DNA of 40,282 nt from CAYWGR01 sp964458015. GTDB taxonomy: Bacteria; Planctomycetota; Planctomycetia; Pirellulales; Thermoguttaceae. Below the pieces are notes generated by a model that saw nothing but the letters and a program-made list of their open reading frames with translations, did not search any database and was not told the DNA's origin. The stretch spans positions 1-40,282 of the forward strand of contig CAYWGR010000027.1 of the NCBI GenBank assembly GCA_964458015.1. The letters are read 5' to 3'. The translations under genes and the position numbers were made by a program. Shown here one piece after another: positions 24,539 to 33,398 of the stretch (position 1 is its first letter; the number at the start of each line of letters is the position of its first letter).

Positions 24539-26002
24539 ATGCACCCGTTGGACGACACTATCGCCGCCGTCGCCTCGCCGTCGGGCGGCGCAGCGCGCGG
24601 GATCGTGCGTATCAGCGGGCCGGCAGCGCTTGATTGCTTAACGCAATTCTTCAAGCCGAACGACGGACAGGCGATCCTGCCAGGAGCTACCGCATACGCC
24701 GTGGCAGGCATGTTGCATTTGTCTGGGTTGCACGGATCGCTTCCTTGCGACGTTTATGTCTGGTCGGAGCCGGCCGCAAAAGCATCTCGCGTGCGCAGCT
24801 ACACCGGCCAGACGGTCGCGGAGATTCATACGTTCGGCTCGCCTCCGCTGCTGCAAATAACATTGCGGGCGATTTGTTCGGCGGGCGCTCGACTGGCCGA
24901 ACCGGGTGAGTTCACCTTGCGGGCTTTTTTGGCGGGGCAGATCGACTTAACCCAGGCCGAGGCCGTGCTTGGCGTGATCGACGCCGGCGATTCGCATACG
25001 CTGAATGTGGCTCTGGAACAACTGGCCGGCGGACTTGCACATCCTTTGCAACAGTTGCGGCATTCGTTGTTGGATCTGTTAGCTTGTCTTGAGGCCGGTT
25101 TTGATTTTGCCGACGAAGATTTGGAATTCATCACCCCGGCGGAATTGGATCGGCGGCTCGTCGAAGCACAAAACGGCATCGAGGCGGTATTGCAACAAGC
25201 GGCCTCCCGAGGCGAGGCCGCCGACTCGGTTGTTGTGGTGTTGACAGGCCGGCCGAATGCAGGCAAAAGCAGTCTGTTCAACGTGTTGGCCGGTCGGAGG
25301 GCGGCCTTGGTATCCGCTCAGCCCGGGACGACGCGCGATTATCTGACGACCGATTTGGATCTTGAGGGCGTGCAATGCCGGCTAGTGGATACGGCGGGAA
25401 TGGCAGAAGAGAGGAGAGAGGAGAGAGGAGAGGATATAGGCACGGACGCGATCGAGCGGGATGCGCACTCCGCGGCGGCAAGGCAACGACGCCGGGCGCA
25501 TGTGCAAGTGCTTTGCATCGAGGCCGACAGACCGCTGGACGCCTGGGAGCAAAACGAACTGGCTAATGCCGCGGGTCGGAGGCAAATCGTCGCGTTGACC
25601 AAATGCGATGACGGCCGTACAGCACGGTCGGTTGACGCAATCGAGCTTTCCACACTGCCGGGCAAGCCGGAAGCGACGCTCGATAGACTAACAGCTTTTC
25701 CAACCAGCAGCGTTACGGGGTTTGGGATTGCCGAACTGCGCAACGCATTGCGGCAACACGCGCAGGAGGCCGGCAGTGCGGGGGGCGATATGGTGGCCGG
25801 TACGGCCCTGCGCTGCACGGAATCGTTGCGGTTGGCCGACCAATGTTTGCAACGTGCGAGGAAAGTCGCCCCCGCGGGCCAAGAAGAATTAGCGGCTGCA
25901 GAAGTTCGCACGGCCCTCGATCAACTTGGAAAAGTCACCGGGGCCGTCTACACCGAAGACGTGTTGGACCATATCTTCAGCCGGTTCTGCGTGGGCAAAT
26001 AG
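24539..26002 (+). CDS. mnmE: tRNA modification GTPase MnmE (TrmE)
   Basis: 487 residues; with MnmG it makes the 5-aminomethyl or carboxymethylaminomethyl modification at wobble uridine. The N-terminal tetrahydrofolate-binding domain begins 'DDTIAAVASPSGGAARGIVRISG'. The G domain has G1 GRPNAGKSS (237-245), G2 TTRD, G3 DTAG and G4 TKCD. The C-terminal FCVGK carries the essential Cys. Odd: directly after DTAG, residues 289-298 (EERREERGED) are encoded by three tandem GAGAGGA heptamers at 25409-25429, replacing the normal switch II loop sequence with little net length change. It starts five bases after yidC's stop; AAGGA lies too near the ATG to be a good SD, so translation is probably coupled. 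Confidence 0.95.
   Translation: MHPLDDTIAAVASPSGGAARGIVRISGPAALDCLTQFFKPNDGQAILPGATAYAVAGMLHLSGLHGSLPCDVYVWSEPAAKASRVRSYTGQTVAEIHTFGSPPLLQITLRAICSAGARLAEPGEFTLRAFLAGQIDLTQAEAVLGVIDAGDSHTLNVALEQLAGGLAHPLQQLRHSLLDLLACLEAGFDFADEDLEFITPAELDRRLVEAQNGIEAVLQQAASRGEAADSVVVVLTGRPNAGKSSLFNVLAGRRAALVSAQPGTTRDYLTTDLDLEGVQCRLVDTAGMAEERREERGEDIGTDAIERDAHSAAARQRRRAHVQVLCIEADRPLDAWEQNELANAAGRRQIVALTKCDDGRTARSVDAIELSTLPGKPEATLDRLTAFPTSSVTGFGIAELRNALRQHAQEAGSAGGDMVAGTALRCTESLRLADQCLQRARKVAPAGQEELAAAEVRTALDQLGKVTGAVYTEDVLDHIFSRFCVGK
25409..25429 (+). repeat. Heptamer repeat (GAGAGGA)3 within mnmE
   Basis: Exactly three tandem copies of GAGAGGA (21 bases, seven codons), with a fourth partial copy to 25434. It encodes the Glu/Arg-rich stretch of the switch II loop of the GTPase. 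Confidence 0.9.
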
Positions 26003-26044
26003 TTGCCGCGTGCGAATCATGCCGGAAGGTGCGTTCCAGACGCC

Positions 26045-27157
26045 CTATAGGTCCATGTTCGAGATGATAGCCCGCCCTTTTTTGGGAATGTAAACGCAAT
26101 CGGGCTCCGCTTCGAGATAATCGCCCGTAACGGCATAAGCGCGGGCGCGGCTGCCGCCGCAAACGTATCGATACTCGCAGATGCCGCAACGGCCCTTGAA
26201 CCGATCGGGATCGCGCAGGGCTAAAAATACCGGATGCTTCTGGTAGGCGTCGATCACCGAATCTTGCGGGAATCGACCGCAGCAGACCGGCAGAAAACCG
26301 GCGGGATAGATTTCGCCGATGTGGCTGATGAACATAATGCCGCGACCGTCCCAGACGCCCAACGGAGCACGATGGCTGTGCGGCGCGGCGGAATCCTCGG
26401 GACCGGCCAACGGATTGCCGCCGCGTTCGAGCACGAATCGGCGATAGTGCGGAGCCTCGGTCGTTTTGACCGCATACGGCTGATGCTGGGCATGATGCCA
26501 GAGCCGCTCGAACACGGTTTCGTATTCCTCCGGCTGGATTCGCTCTTCTTCAATGCCGCGTCCGACGGGCACGAGGAAAAAGACCGACCACATGGCAATC
26601 TGTTGCGACCGGAGCAGGTCGGCCAACGCATCGATCTGGGCGACGTTGCGCCGCGTGATCGTCGTATTGACCTGGACGCCCAAGTGAAGCCGTCGGGCGT
26701 AGTCGAGCATTTGCATGGTGCGATCGAAGCTGCCCGAAACGCCGCGAAAAGCGTCGTGCGTCGCGGCGTCAACGCCGTCGAGGCTGATGCCCAATCGGCG
26801 GATGCCGGCTTGCTGGACTCGCTCGAACGCCTCGAAGGTGGCTAACGGCGTGGCCGAGGGCGTCAAGGCCATCGACAAGCCCGCCGCCTCGGCATGGCGA
26901 ATCAACTCGCATAGGTCGGGCCGTTTCAGCGGATCACCGCCGGTAAAAACCAACGAAGGTTTGCGAGGGAAGGCCGCGATTTGATCGATCAGCGATTTCG
27001 CCTGCTCGGTCGAAAGCTCGCCGGGGGCCGGCAATTCCTGGGCCGACGCACGGCAATGCTTGCACGCCAGGTCACACGCCAGCGTGACTTCGTAATAGAA
27101 CATCAGCGGGTTATCGCCGAAATCGTGGGACGAATAGTCGGAATGGTGGGCGCTCAC
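26045..27157 (-). CDS. Radical SAM/SPASM protein (AhbD/NirJ-like family)
   Basis: 370 residues. The radical SAM cluster ligands are Cys28, Cys32, Cys35 (CDLACKHC), followed by 'VFTGGDPL' (GGE-like SAM motif). The C-terminal SPASM-like region has 'CC', 'CGICEYRYVCGG' and a final 'DC', sufficient for an auxiliary iron-sulfur cluster. The family includes heme-forming AhbD/NirJ and peptide-maturing enzymes; the arrangement best resembles the group annotated as 'radical SAM/SPASM protein' with an unknown substrate. The GTG start overlaps the stop of the upstream CBM-like gene by four bases (GTGA), so they are translationally coupled. No precursor-peptide gene was seen next to it. Confidence 0.8.
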   Translation of the reverse strand: MSAHHSDYSSHDFGDNPLMFYYEVTLACDLACKHCRASAQELPAPGELSTEQAKSLIDQIAAFPRKPSLVFTGGDPLKRPDLCELIRHAEAAGLSMALTPSATPLATFEAFERVQQAGIRRLGISLDGVDAATHDAFRGVSGSFDRTMQMLDYARRLHLGVQVNTTITRRNVAQIDALADLLRSQQIAMWSVFFLVPVGRGIEEERIQPEEYETVFERLWHHAQHQPYAVKTTEAPHYRRFVLERGGNPLAGPEDSAAPHSHRAPLGVWDGRGIMFISHIGEIYPAGFLPVCCGRFPQDSVIDAYQKHPVFLALRDPDRFKGRCGICEYRYVCGGSRARAYAVTGDYLEAEPDCVYIPKKGRAIISNMDL

Positions 27158-28518
27158 TGGTTCTCTTCGTCCTTCGGTTCTTCTTCTTTGTCCTTCGGTT
27201 CTTCTTCGTCGTCCTTCGCGCCTTTTTTGGCGGCTTTTTGTTTCTGCTTTTCTTTTATTTCGTTGCTGCGTTGCTCATTCTCTTCCATTTCCTTGAGCGT
27301 AATCTTCGTTTCCTTGGAATGGCGGCGCACCTTGGCCTGTTCGCCGGGCGAAGCCGGAAGGATCTCCTTGACCACGACGTCGTCGAACTCGATCACGCCG
27401 GCCGTTATGTAGGCATAGAGCATCACGCGGCACCACTTGGGCGAATATTTGACATGCTGCGGCGTGAAATCCTCGGTTTGCGTGTTCCAAGTATTGGTCG
27501 GGCCCTTCAAGTTCTGCTGGCTGCGGTAGACTTCGCGCCGCATGGTTTCGCTGCCGACATAGTCGCCTTTGCGAAGATTTTTGCCGGCCGCCGCGCTGCC
27601 GACTTTGCTCTCCTCGCGGTATTCGCTTCGTTCGTCGTCGTAGCACTTGACGAAAACCTTCACGGCCGGCCCGTTCGAGCGCCAACGACATTGGAATCGA
27701 TAAGTAGCGCCTTCCTGAACGGGAAAATAGTCGCTGTAATACATCAGGCCGGTGAATTCGGCGACGTCTTTGCTCAGATTAAAACGGATGACGCGATTGC
27801 CGGAGTTGCTCTGCTCGGCCATCCATTGCACCTGACGCCCGATGGGCTCGCGCGGTTCGCCGCAAAGTTTGTCCCAACCTTTCGGTACGCCACGGTTGCC
27901 GCGTTCAAAATCGCCGCCGATGACCAAATTGGGATTCTTCTTCCAATTTTCCTCGGCGATGGGATCGAGGCCCGGCTTGCTGCCCGGCTTACGTTCGTAC
28001 AGAGCATCGAGCATCTGCTTGACGTAAAGGTGTGGAATTTCGCTCACCGAATTGGTGCGGGCCTTGACTTCGTAAATCACTTTGGGATCGGGCTTGGCCG
28101 AAAAATCGACGCATTTGATGACCAGATCGTAAATCTCCTTCTCCTCGCCGGGCGCTCGTTCGACGCTTCCCCAGATGCCGATCTGTGCGTCGAAATCGCC
28201 CCGGACGATTTTTTTCATTTTGTCCAGGTCCATGTCCGGCGAAGGCTTGAGGCTATGGCTCGTGCAATAATCGCGCACGTCGCTCATGGCCTCGGGAACG
28301 ATGAAGCGGCCCTGCTTCGAGAGCTTTTTCCAAAGCATGTCACCGACAATCTCGCCGTAGCGGCCGTCATCGAATTTGGAGACAAAATCAAATGGGATGA
28401 CCACCTTGCGATCATCATCCGTGGCGCGGGCGGAAACGGCGAACAGGCAAAAGAAAAGACCGGCATAGAGCGGAAAACTGGGTAAGGAAACGCCGGTCCA
28501 AAATGTTTTGATCTTCAC
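27154..28518 (-). CDS. Exported protein with CsgG-like and CBM-like domains, unknown function
   Basis: 454 residues; GTG start. A signal peptide (about 1-32, ending ARATDDD) leads to an alpha/beta domain (about 35-170; 'FDDGRYGEIVGDMLWKKL', 'ADF.AQIGIWGSVER'-like strands) that resembles the CsgG/lipoprotein-type fold. A jelly-roll region (about 195-400) with 'NLVIGGDFERGNRGVPKGWDKL', 'YRFQCRW' and 'AYITAGVIEFDDVVVKE' looks like a carbohydrate-binding domain. The C-terminus is highly charged with two copies of an EEEPKD-type unit. Domain assignments are inferred by eye. Its stop overlaps the start of the radical SAM gene. It follows the DUF4175-like gene by 139 bases. Confidence 0.7.
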   Translation of the reverse strand: MKIKTFWTGVSLPSFPLYAGLFFCLFAVSARATDDDRKVVIPFDFVSKFDDGRYGEIVGDMLWKKLSKQGRFIVPEAMSDVRDYCTSHSLKPSPDMDLDKMKKIVRGDFDAQIGIWGSVERAPGEEKEIYDLVIKCVDFSAKPDPKVIYEVKARTNSVSEIPHLYVKQMLDALYERKPGSKPGLDPIAEENWKKNPNLVIGGDFERGNRGVPKGWDKLCGEPREPIGRQVQWMAEQSNSGNRVIRFNLSKDVAEFTGLMYYSDYFPVQEGATYRFQCRWRSNGPAVKVFVKCYDDERSEYREESKVGSAAAGKNLRKGDYVGSETMRREVYRSQQNLKGPTNTWNTQTEDFTPQHVKYSPKWCRVMLYAYITAGVIEFDDVVVKEILPASPGEQAKVRRHSKETKITLKEMEENEQRSNEIKEKQKQKAAKKGAKDDEEEPKDKEEEPKDEENQ

Positions 28519-28657
28519 GGTTTTCTCTTCACGCTTTTTTTAATGGATGCCCGGATTCTCCAATACCGTTTTGGGAACCCGATCTGAACTCCAAAGCTTC
28601 TGCTTCGGGACGAGATCATTGCGATCAACAGCGGGCCATCGCTGCGATCAATCCGCC

Positions 28658-31600
28658 TTACTTCTTATCTTTTTCTTTTTCCTTGCCCTTGTCGGCGCCG
28701 GTTGTGCCGGTCTCTCCGCCGCCGGAGAGCCGCTCGAAGTATTCACGATTGAGATCCTCCCAGCCGGAAGGCGAAGGATCTTGCATACTGCCGAGGATTT
28801 CTTTTTGAATGTCGGTCGGCAGATTGGTCGTCGTATCTTGGCGGGTTTGGAACTCGCCTTCCAGATATTGCTTGACGTTCTTCATATCGCCCGAAAGCTT
28901 TTGGCGCTGACGCAGGGCATTCTGATAGCGCCCGGCCTTCAGATCGCGTTCGATTTGCGACATGGCATCGATCAACTTCTTCATATCCGTATGATGGAAA
29001 TTGGTCACCTGGAACTGGACCTGCACGCTTTCGGCTTTATTGCGCAGCGCGGCCTGTTTTTCGGCCAATCGCGTGGCATCGCGGGGACCAGGGGCACGGC
29101 CGGTGGGCCCTTCGAGACCTTCGCCGCCCTTGCCGCTTTCCTTGCCGCCGCCCGTGGCGCCGCCGGCCGATTGCTTGCTGTGGTCCTTGATCTGGCCTTT
29201 GACGACCGGATCCGGACACAATCGGCTGGGCGTTTTGCGGCCGCCCTTGCCGACGGCCTCGTCGCCAACGAACTCACCGCTCGACTTGCCTTGGCGTCCT
29301 TCGCCCGACCGGCCGCCGATTTCGCTGGTGTTCGGCAACCGATTGCCGGTGATGCCCTTGGCCGTAAAGGTCGAGATGGGTCCATCGACGGCGTCCCAGC
29401 CCACGCCCTTGTCGGGCGAGTCGGCCCCGCTGCTCGACACGTCTTCCATCTCGTCGAACAGGTCTTCTTCCTCTTCCATCAGGTCGCCCATCATGTCTTC
29501 CAGCTCGCCGGGCAACTCGGCCATGGGCGTTTCCTTGTCCTTGTCGGTCAGGGTTTCTTCCTGACTCCATTTTTCGCGGTCGGGCGTATCGGGCAGCCAC
29601 TTTTCGAGGTTCACTTTCATTTCCTCGGCCATTTCCGCGCCTAACTGTTCGAGCGGCACGGCAATGTCGGCCGACTTGGCCAGCAGGGCGTCTTCGGCCA
29701 TCTTCAGTTGCGTCTGAATCTCCGACAGTTCCTTGGCCATCGAGGAATTCGCGAAATCCTGTTCGGGCAGCTTGCTGAAGTCGGATTTCATCTCCTTCAT
29801 GAACTTCGACCAGTCGTCCTCGGTCGCCGCCATGCCTTTCAGAGCTTCCTCCTCTTCCTTCGTGAAGTCTTCCTGCGGCTTCTTCGCCAAATTCTCCGTG
29901 GCCTCGATCACTTTCTTTTGTGCTTCGAGGAACTTGTCGAGCTTGGCGTGCATGTCTTCCAGCTTTTTCTTCGTGTCGTCGGGCAAGTCGCCGCCGGGCC
30001 GCTTCTTCATTTCGGCCAACGCTTCGGCCTGGGCTTGCCGCGTAACGTCCAACAACTTCCGCAACACACTGATGATGCGATCCTGCGCGGCGGTCAACTC
30101 GGGAGCGGGCTTGGCAAAGTCGGCGGGAGCCTTGAGTTTCGCCATACTCTCGGAGATCGTTACGGCCTTCAACATTTCGCCGAACGCAAGGTTGTTGAGA
30201 ATGCGTTTGATCGACTGCCGCTCTTCTTGTTGCGTATCGCCGATCGATTTAACGATGTCCGACGAGCTCTTCTGAATCTCGACCTGCTGGATGCGAATCG
30301 CGGAAGCCAACCCCACGCGCTCGTCGATCTTCTCTTTCTTCAACACTTCCGCGGCGCTCGCCCTCGCGTGAATTTGCTTCTCCAGAATCTTCCAGATATT
30401 ACCGCGCAGGCTTTCGATCTGCTCCAGAGCGGCGGAGGCTTTGGCATCTTCGTCCACGATTTTTATCGTATACCAACCGCTGGCGGTTTCCTGGGGGCGA
30501 AGATCGAGCGACCAGTCGTTGACCACGCGCTTGTCCCAAACCACCGCGCGAACCATCACGGTTTGGCCGGGCTTAAGCGTATTGGCTTTCAGTTCCAGCG
30601 AATGATGGCACACGGCCGTAGTGGTCGAGTCGCCGGTAAAGTCGTTCCATTGCTTGACAACCGTGGCGGGGCCGGCGTCTGCGGGGGCCTTGTCTTTGTC
30701 TTTCTCGTCCGATTCGGCCGCCTTGATCTTCATTTCCAATTGCATGTGGTCGATGCCGTGGTCGTCGCCCGCACGAACCATGACCGGCACCACGGAACCC
30801 GGCGAGGCCGAGCTTTGACGGGCGGGCTTGAGCAGTTCGACGGTCGGCGGCTTGTCGGGCACCACCGTGATGCGGTTCATGCGCGGGTTGGGGTCGGTAT
30901 GGCCGGACTCGTTGAACAACTTGGCGAAGTACGAGCCGTTTTTCAACAGCGGGATCGAAGCCACGATCAGATTGCCGTCTTGTTCGACCTTGCCGACGTA
31001 GCGCGTGCCTTCCGATTCAAGATAGCCCTTGGCCACGGGCGATGACGTGCGCATCCGCAATTCGGCGACCGTGTATTGCGGGGCGTCGAGATCCATGCCC
31101 TTCTGGGCCATCGTCTCGCTCTTGCGGCCCAGGTAGGCCGGATAGTGGAACACCACTTCGACCGAATCAACCACCGGCTTTTCGCGCACGTCGATGGCGT
31201 ATTTCTCGGATTGCGAATCGCCGATTTCCAAACGATACTTGAACGGCTTCAAGACGGTGGGAACGGTCAATTTATAAAACTGATGTTTCTCGTCGGCCGA
31301 CAAGATCAGTTCCGCCTCGGGTTCGTCCTTCGGCGTGATGAACATCACGGCATGGTGCGGTGTGTTTTCTGGATTTTTGATCTCTGCGATGATCTCCACG
31401 CTTTGGCCCACCAATACATCCGAATTACCGGGCGTTACGCGGACGATCTCGACCGAGCCGACCGAGGGCACGAATTCCCAAGGGGCCAACAAACGCGAGG
31501 CCGCCGAGCTCCAGTTGGGAATCAGCAGTTCGCAAACCACGGCAATCACGATCATCGCCACTAAGATGCTAAACGACTCGACCAGATCGCGCGGCGTTTG

Positions 31601-32062
31601 CATGCAGTCGAGGAACCGACGCCAGCGGGTTTCCTTTTCCGGCGCTTGATCGAAGGGGATGTAGCCAACTTGCGCGGCGGCATGGTTGATCGCGGCGTCG
31701 CAAAACGTCCGGTCCACATTCTTCCGATCCTCGGAAAGCTGGACCACATTGATCAAGTTGCTGTTCAGCTCAGGGAACTCTTCCTCGACTCGCCGGGCGG
31801 CGGCCTCGATCGATCGCTGACCGCGCAACATGCGGCGGCCAACGCCGTAAAGAATCCATAACGTGGCTCCCAGCCAAGCCAACAACAGCACCAACAAGGT
31901 CAGTTGCGAGAACGTCAAAAACGAGTCGGCCAGCATGAAGACCATGAACGTGCCGAACGACGCACTGAGCGCCAAGACGCACGTGGTCAGGAGCGAGAAA
32001 AACCACCACTTTTGCCGCGCGGCATCAAGCCGCCGGATCACACCCTCGGCTGCGGGAGACAT
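28658..32062 (-). CDS. Large membrane protein of DUF4175-like type
   Basis: 1134 residues. Two membrane helices lie near residues 21-75, a third at about 160-185 ('FSILVAMIVIAVVCELLIPNW'); then an extracytoplasmic section of about 300 residues with Ig-like strands ('VEIIAEIKNPENTP', 'PPTVELLKPA'), a long Glu/Lys-rich coiled-coil (about 550-850), a Gly-rich segment with 'GGATGGGKESGKGGEGLEGP', and a charged tail (KEKEKDKK). The layout and topology match the large proteins encoded with MoxR/BatA-type genes in planctomycetes, but the exact function is unknown. The start at 32062 has GGAGA nine bases upstream and a promoter at 32105-32133. The in-frame longer start at 32125 lies upstream of that -10 box. 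Confidence 0.75.
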   Translation of the reverse strand: MSPAAEGVIRRLDAARQKWWFFSLLTTCVLALSASFGTFMVFMLADSFLTFSQLTLLVLLLAWLGATLWILYGVGRRMLRGQRSIEAAARRVEEEFPELNSNLINVVQLSEDRKNVDRTFCDAAINHAAAQVGYIPFDQAPEKETRWRRFLDCMQTPRDLVESFSILVAMIVIAVVCELLIPNWSSAASRLLAPWEFVPSVGSVEIVRVTPGNSDVLVGQSVEIIAEIKNPENTPHHAVMFITPKDEPEAELILSADEKHQFYKLTVPTVLKPFKYRLEIGDSQSEKYAIDVREKPVVDSVEVVFHYPAYLGRKSETMAQKGMDLDAPQYTVAELRMRTSSPVAKGYLESEGTRYVGKVEQDGNLIVASIPLLKNGSYFAKLFNESGHTDPNPRMNRITVVPDKPPTVELLKPARQSSASPGSVVPVMVRAGDDHGIDHMQLEMKIKAAESDEKDKDKAPADAGPATVVKQWNDFTGDSTTTAVCHHSLELKANTLKPGQTVMVRAVVWDKRVVNDWSLDLRPQETASGWYTIKIVDEDAKASAALEQIESLRGNIWKILEKQIHARASAAEVLKKEKIDERVGLASAIRIQQVEIQKSSSDIVKSIGDTQQEERQSIKRILNNLAFGEMLKAVTISESMAKLKAPADFAKPAPELTAAQDRIISVLRKLLDVTRQAQAEALAEMKKRPGGDLPDDTKKKLEDMHAKLDKFLEAQKKVIEATENLAKKPQEDFTKEEEEALKGMAATEDDWSKFMKEMKSDFSKLPEQDFANSSMAKELSEIQTQLKMAEDALLAKSADIAVPLEQLGAEMAEEMKVNLEKWLPDTPDREKWSQEETLTDKDKETPMAELPGELEDMMGDLMEEEEDLFDEMEDVSSSGADSPDKGVGWDAVDGPISTFTAKGITGNRLPNTSEIGGRSGEGRQGKSSGEFVGDEAVGKGGRKTPSRLCPDPVVKGQIKDHSKQSAGGATGGGKESGKGGEGLEGPTGRAPGPRDATRLAEKQAALRNKAESVQVQFQVTNFHHTDMKKLIDAMSQIERDLKAGRYQNALRQRQKLSGDMKNVKQYLEGEFQTRQDTTTNLPTDIQKEILGSMQDPSPSGWEDLNREYFERLSGGGETGTTGADKGKEKEKDKK

Positions 32063-32104
32063 GGGCCATGCTCTCCAAGTATTATCTAATTGAAACCAAA
32101 CTTG

Positions 32105-32133
32105 ATTATAGTTAATGACACCCAAAAAAACAA
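32105..32133 (-). promoter_or_regulatory. Promoter candidate for the DUF4175-like gene
   Basis: Reverse strand: TTGTTT (32128-32133), 17 bases, TATAAT (32105-32110, perfect). It predicts a start of transcription near 32098 and a leader of about 35 bases, and argues against the in-frame start at 32125. Confidence 0.6.
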
Positions 32134-32234
32134 AGGATCACCAACGACACTCACCGAAGCTCCAGCTCTGGAACATTGACACTGACGCCGTATTTTTGGC
32201 TCTCCAACCACGACTTAAGAACCAGCATTCCACG

Positions 32235-33128
32235 TTAATCTGCATACAATTTCGGCTGGGGCACATTCACCCCGATCTTCTGAAGTGAACGATGGGCGAT
32301 ATTTCTCACAACATAACTATTTCTTTGTACACTACCGCTCCCGGTTTCTGTGATCCACACCTTTTCGACATAATCATCGTTCAAGCACTTCTTCAATGCA
32401 TTCACCACTTCCGCATCGTTCCAAAAACGAAGCCGCCATATCGCCTCTTTTCTCTCGGTTCCATTTTTACCGGCAAGAGCACGAAGCGATTTTTCTCGAT
32501 ACTCGGGGTCGGGGGGAACGGTAATATGATTGATTGTTTCGTTGATATCGACAGGACACCCCGGCGTTTCCGTGAATCCATTGTCAAGTTCGGAATCACC
32601 TCGTTCCCAGTACTGCGGTGCAGGTGACTTTAACCGCTTCCGCACATGGCTAAGTAGTTGCTTAGGATCTGTAAGTAAAGTTCCGTGCTTGGTAAGGACC
32701 GCACACACTTCTTGTGGTGATTCTAAGTTAAACACCGCGAAAAAATACGCATTCAGCCTAGCCTCATCAGTAGACAATCGCAAGGCATTCTCGGTCAAGG
32801 AGATATAGAGATATACCGCTTTTTTACCTTTCTGTTTTTCCGCAAGTATTAGAATTCGATGGCCAGTCTTTAAGTCTTTGAGTTTATGAACAATGTCGTC
32901 TGTTATCCATGCAATATTGTCGGTACGCTCAACCGGCTTGAGGATATCTTCAAGTTCGACTTTGCCATTTTCACCACCTCGGACAACCTTAACAGATGCA
33001 ATTACATCACTGGTATCGATTAACCATTCGATCGAGAAAACATAACGGGAATAGAGATCTGCTTGAGACACACTCGCCCAAAGGCTTAAGCCGAGCACGA
33101 TGCCTAGAATCGTTATCTTGCGACTCAT
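32235..33128 (-). CDS. Exported hypothetical protein with C-terminal HEAT-like helices
   Basis: 297 residues, not recognised. A signal peptide (MSRKITILGIVLGLSLWASVSQA) is followed by a mainly beta region ('DTSDVIASVKVVRGGENGKVELEDILK') of the sort seen in proteins that report a fee or flux of 'rates' - no enzyme motif is evident - and a helical C-terminus ('RKEAIWRLRFWNDAEVVNALKKCLND') with HEAT-like spacing. The frame is open to 33236, but the extra 36 residues translate a snap-back repeat (33171-33229), so the start is placed at 33128. The gene is AT-richer than its neighbours, suggesting recent acquisition or weak selection on codon use. Confidence 0.65.
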   Translation of the reverse strand: MSRKITILGIVLGLSLWASVSQADLYSRYVFSIEWLIDTSDVIASVKVVRGGENGKVELEDILKPVERTDNIAWITDDIVHKLKDLKTGHRILILAEKQKGKKAVYLYISLTENALRLSTDEARLNAYFFAVFNLESPQEVCAVLTKHGTLLTDPKQLLSHVRKRLKSPAPQYWERGDSELDNGFTETPGCPVDINETINHITVPPDPEYREKSLRALAGKNGTERKEAIWRLRFWNDAEVVNALKKCLNDDYVEKVWITETGSGSVQRNSYVVRNIAHRSLQKIGVNVPQPKLYAD

Positions 33129-33170
33129 AAAAAACCCATTCCAACGATCCAGCTTCGGAATGCTTTTCCA

Positions 33171-33229
33171 TTGTGGTGCGGGCGTTCCGCCTGCATTAGC
33201 TGGTGGCAGACAAGACACCTGCACCACAA
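33171..33229. repeat. Snap-back inverted repeat upstream of the exported hypothetical gene
   Basis: Two 24-base arms (33171-33194, 33206-33229) starting TTGTGGTGC and ending CTGC, separated by 11 bases, match as inverted copies with six differences, all transitions. In the longer reading frame it would be read as 'CLPPANAGGTPAP', a translation that has no protein-like context. Confidence 0.85.
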
Positions 33230-33257
33230 AAGGCAATCTGTTCCTTTCTTACCTGTG

Positions 33258-33275
33258 CTCAAGCTGGAGCTTGAG
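33258..33275. repeat. Palindrome CTCAAGCT-GG-AGCTTGAG
   Basis: Perfect eight-base arms with a two-base centre; it is related to the CCGAAGCTCCAGCTTCGG palindrome at 2899-2924 and the diverged copies near 33137-33162. Confidence 0.75.
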
Positions 33276-33293
33276 AATCAGAACACAAAAAAA

Positions 33294-33360
33294 GGAACAC
33301 TAATTTTCGCTAATCTTCACTAATGAGGGATAAGTGCCGATCAGCGCGAATTAGTGTTCC
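33294..33360. repeat. Snap-back inverted repeat with 12-base perfect ends
   Basis: GGAACACTAATT (33294-33305) and AATTAGTGTTCC (33349-33360) are perfect inverted ends; pairing continues inward with few mismatches to 20-base arms. It lies just downstream of the DUF4159 gene's stop (33399) and might act as its transcript-end hairpin. Confidence 0.8.
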
Positions 33361-33398
33361 TTGAAAACAGTCGAATTTACTTGTCGAGACTCCTCCGT

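Noticed and set aside
27238..28485. 415-residue plus-strand frame opposite the CBM-like exported gene
   Set aside because: Shadow; the minus-strand gene has a signal peptide, overlaps its neighbour and is in an operon.
28575..28640. Possible terminator hairpin after the DUF4175-like gene
   Set aside because: Several short complementary words are present (GCGATCAA and its kin) but no convincing stem with a T-run.
29708..31045. 445-residue plus-strand frame opposite the DUF4175-like gene
   Set aside because: Shadow frame with Leu/Arg/His-rich composition and no domain.
32235..33236. Full-length 333-residue reading frame of the exported hypothetical gene
   Set aside because: The first 36 residues translate the snap-back repeat at 33171-33229; a signal peptide starts at 33128, which is the better start.
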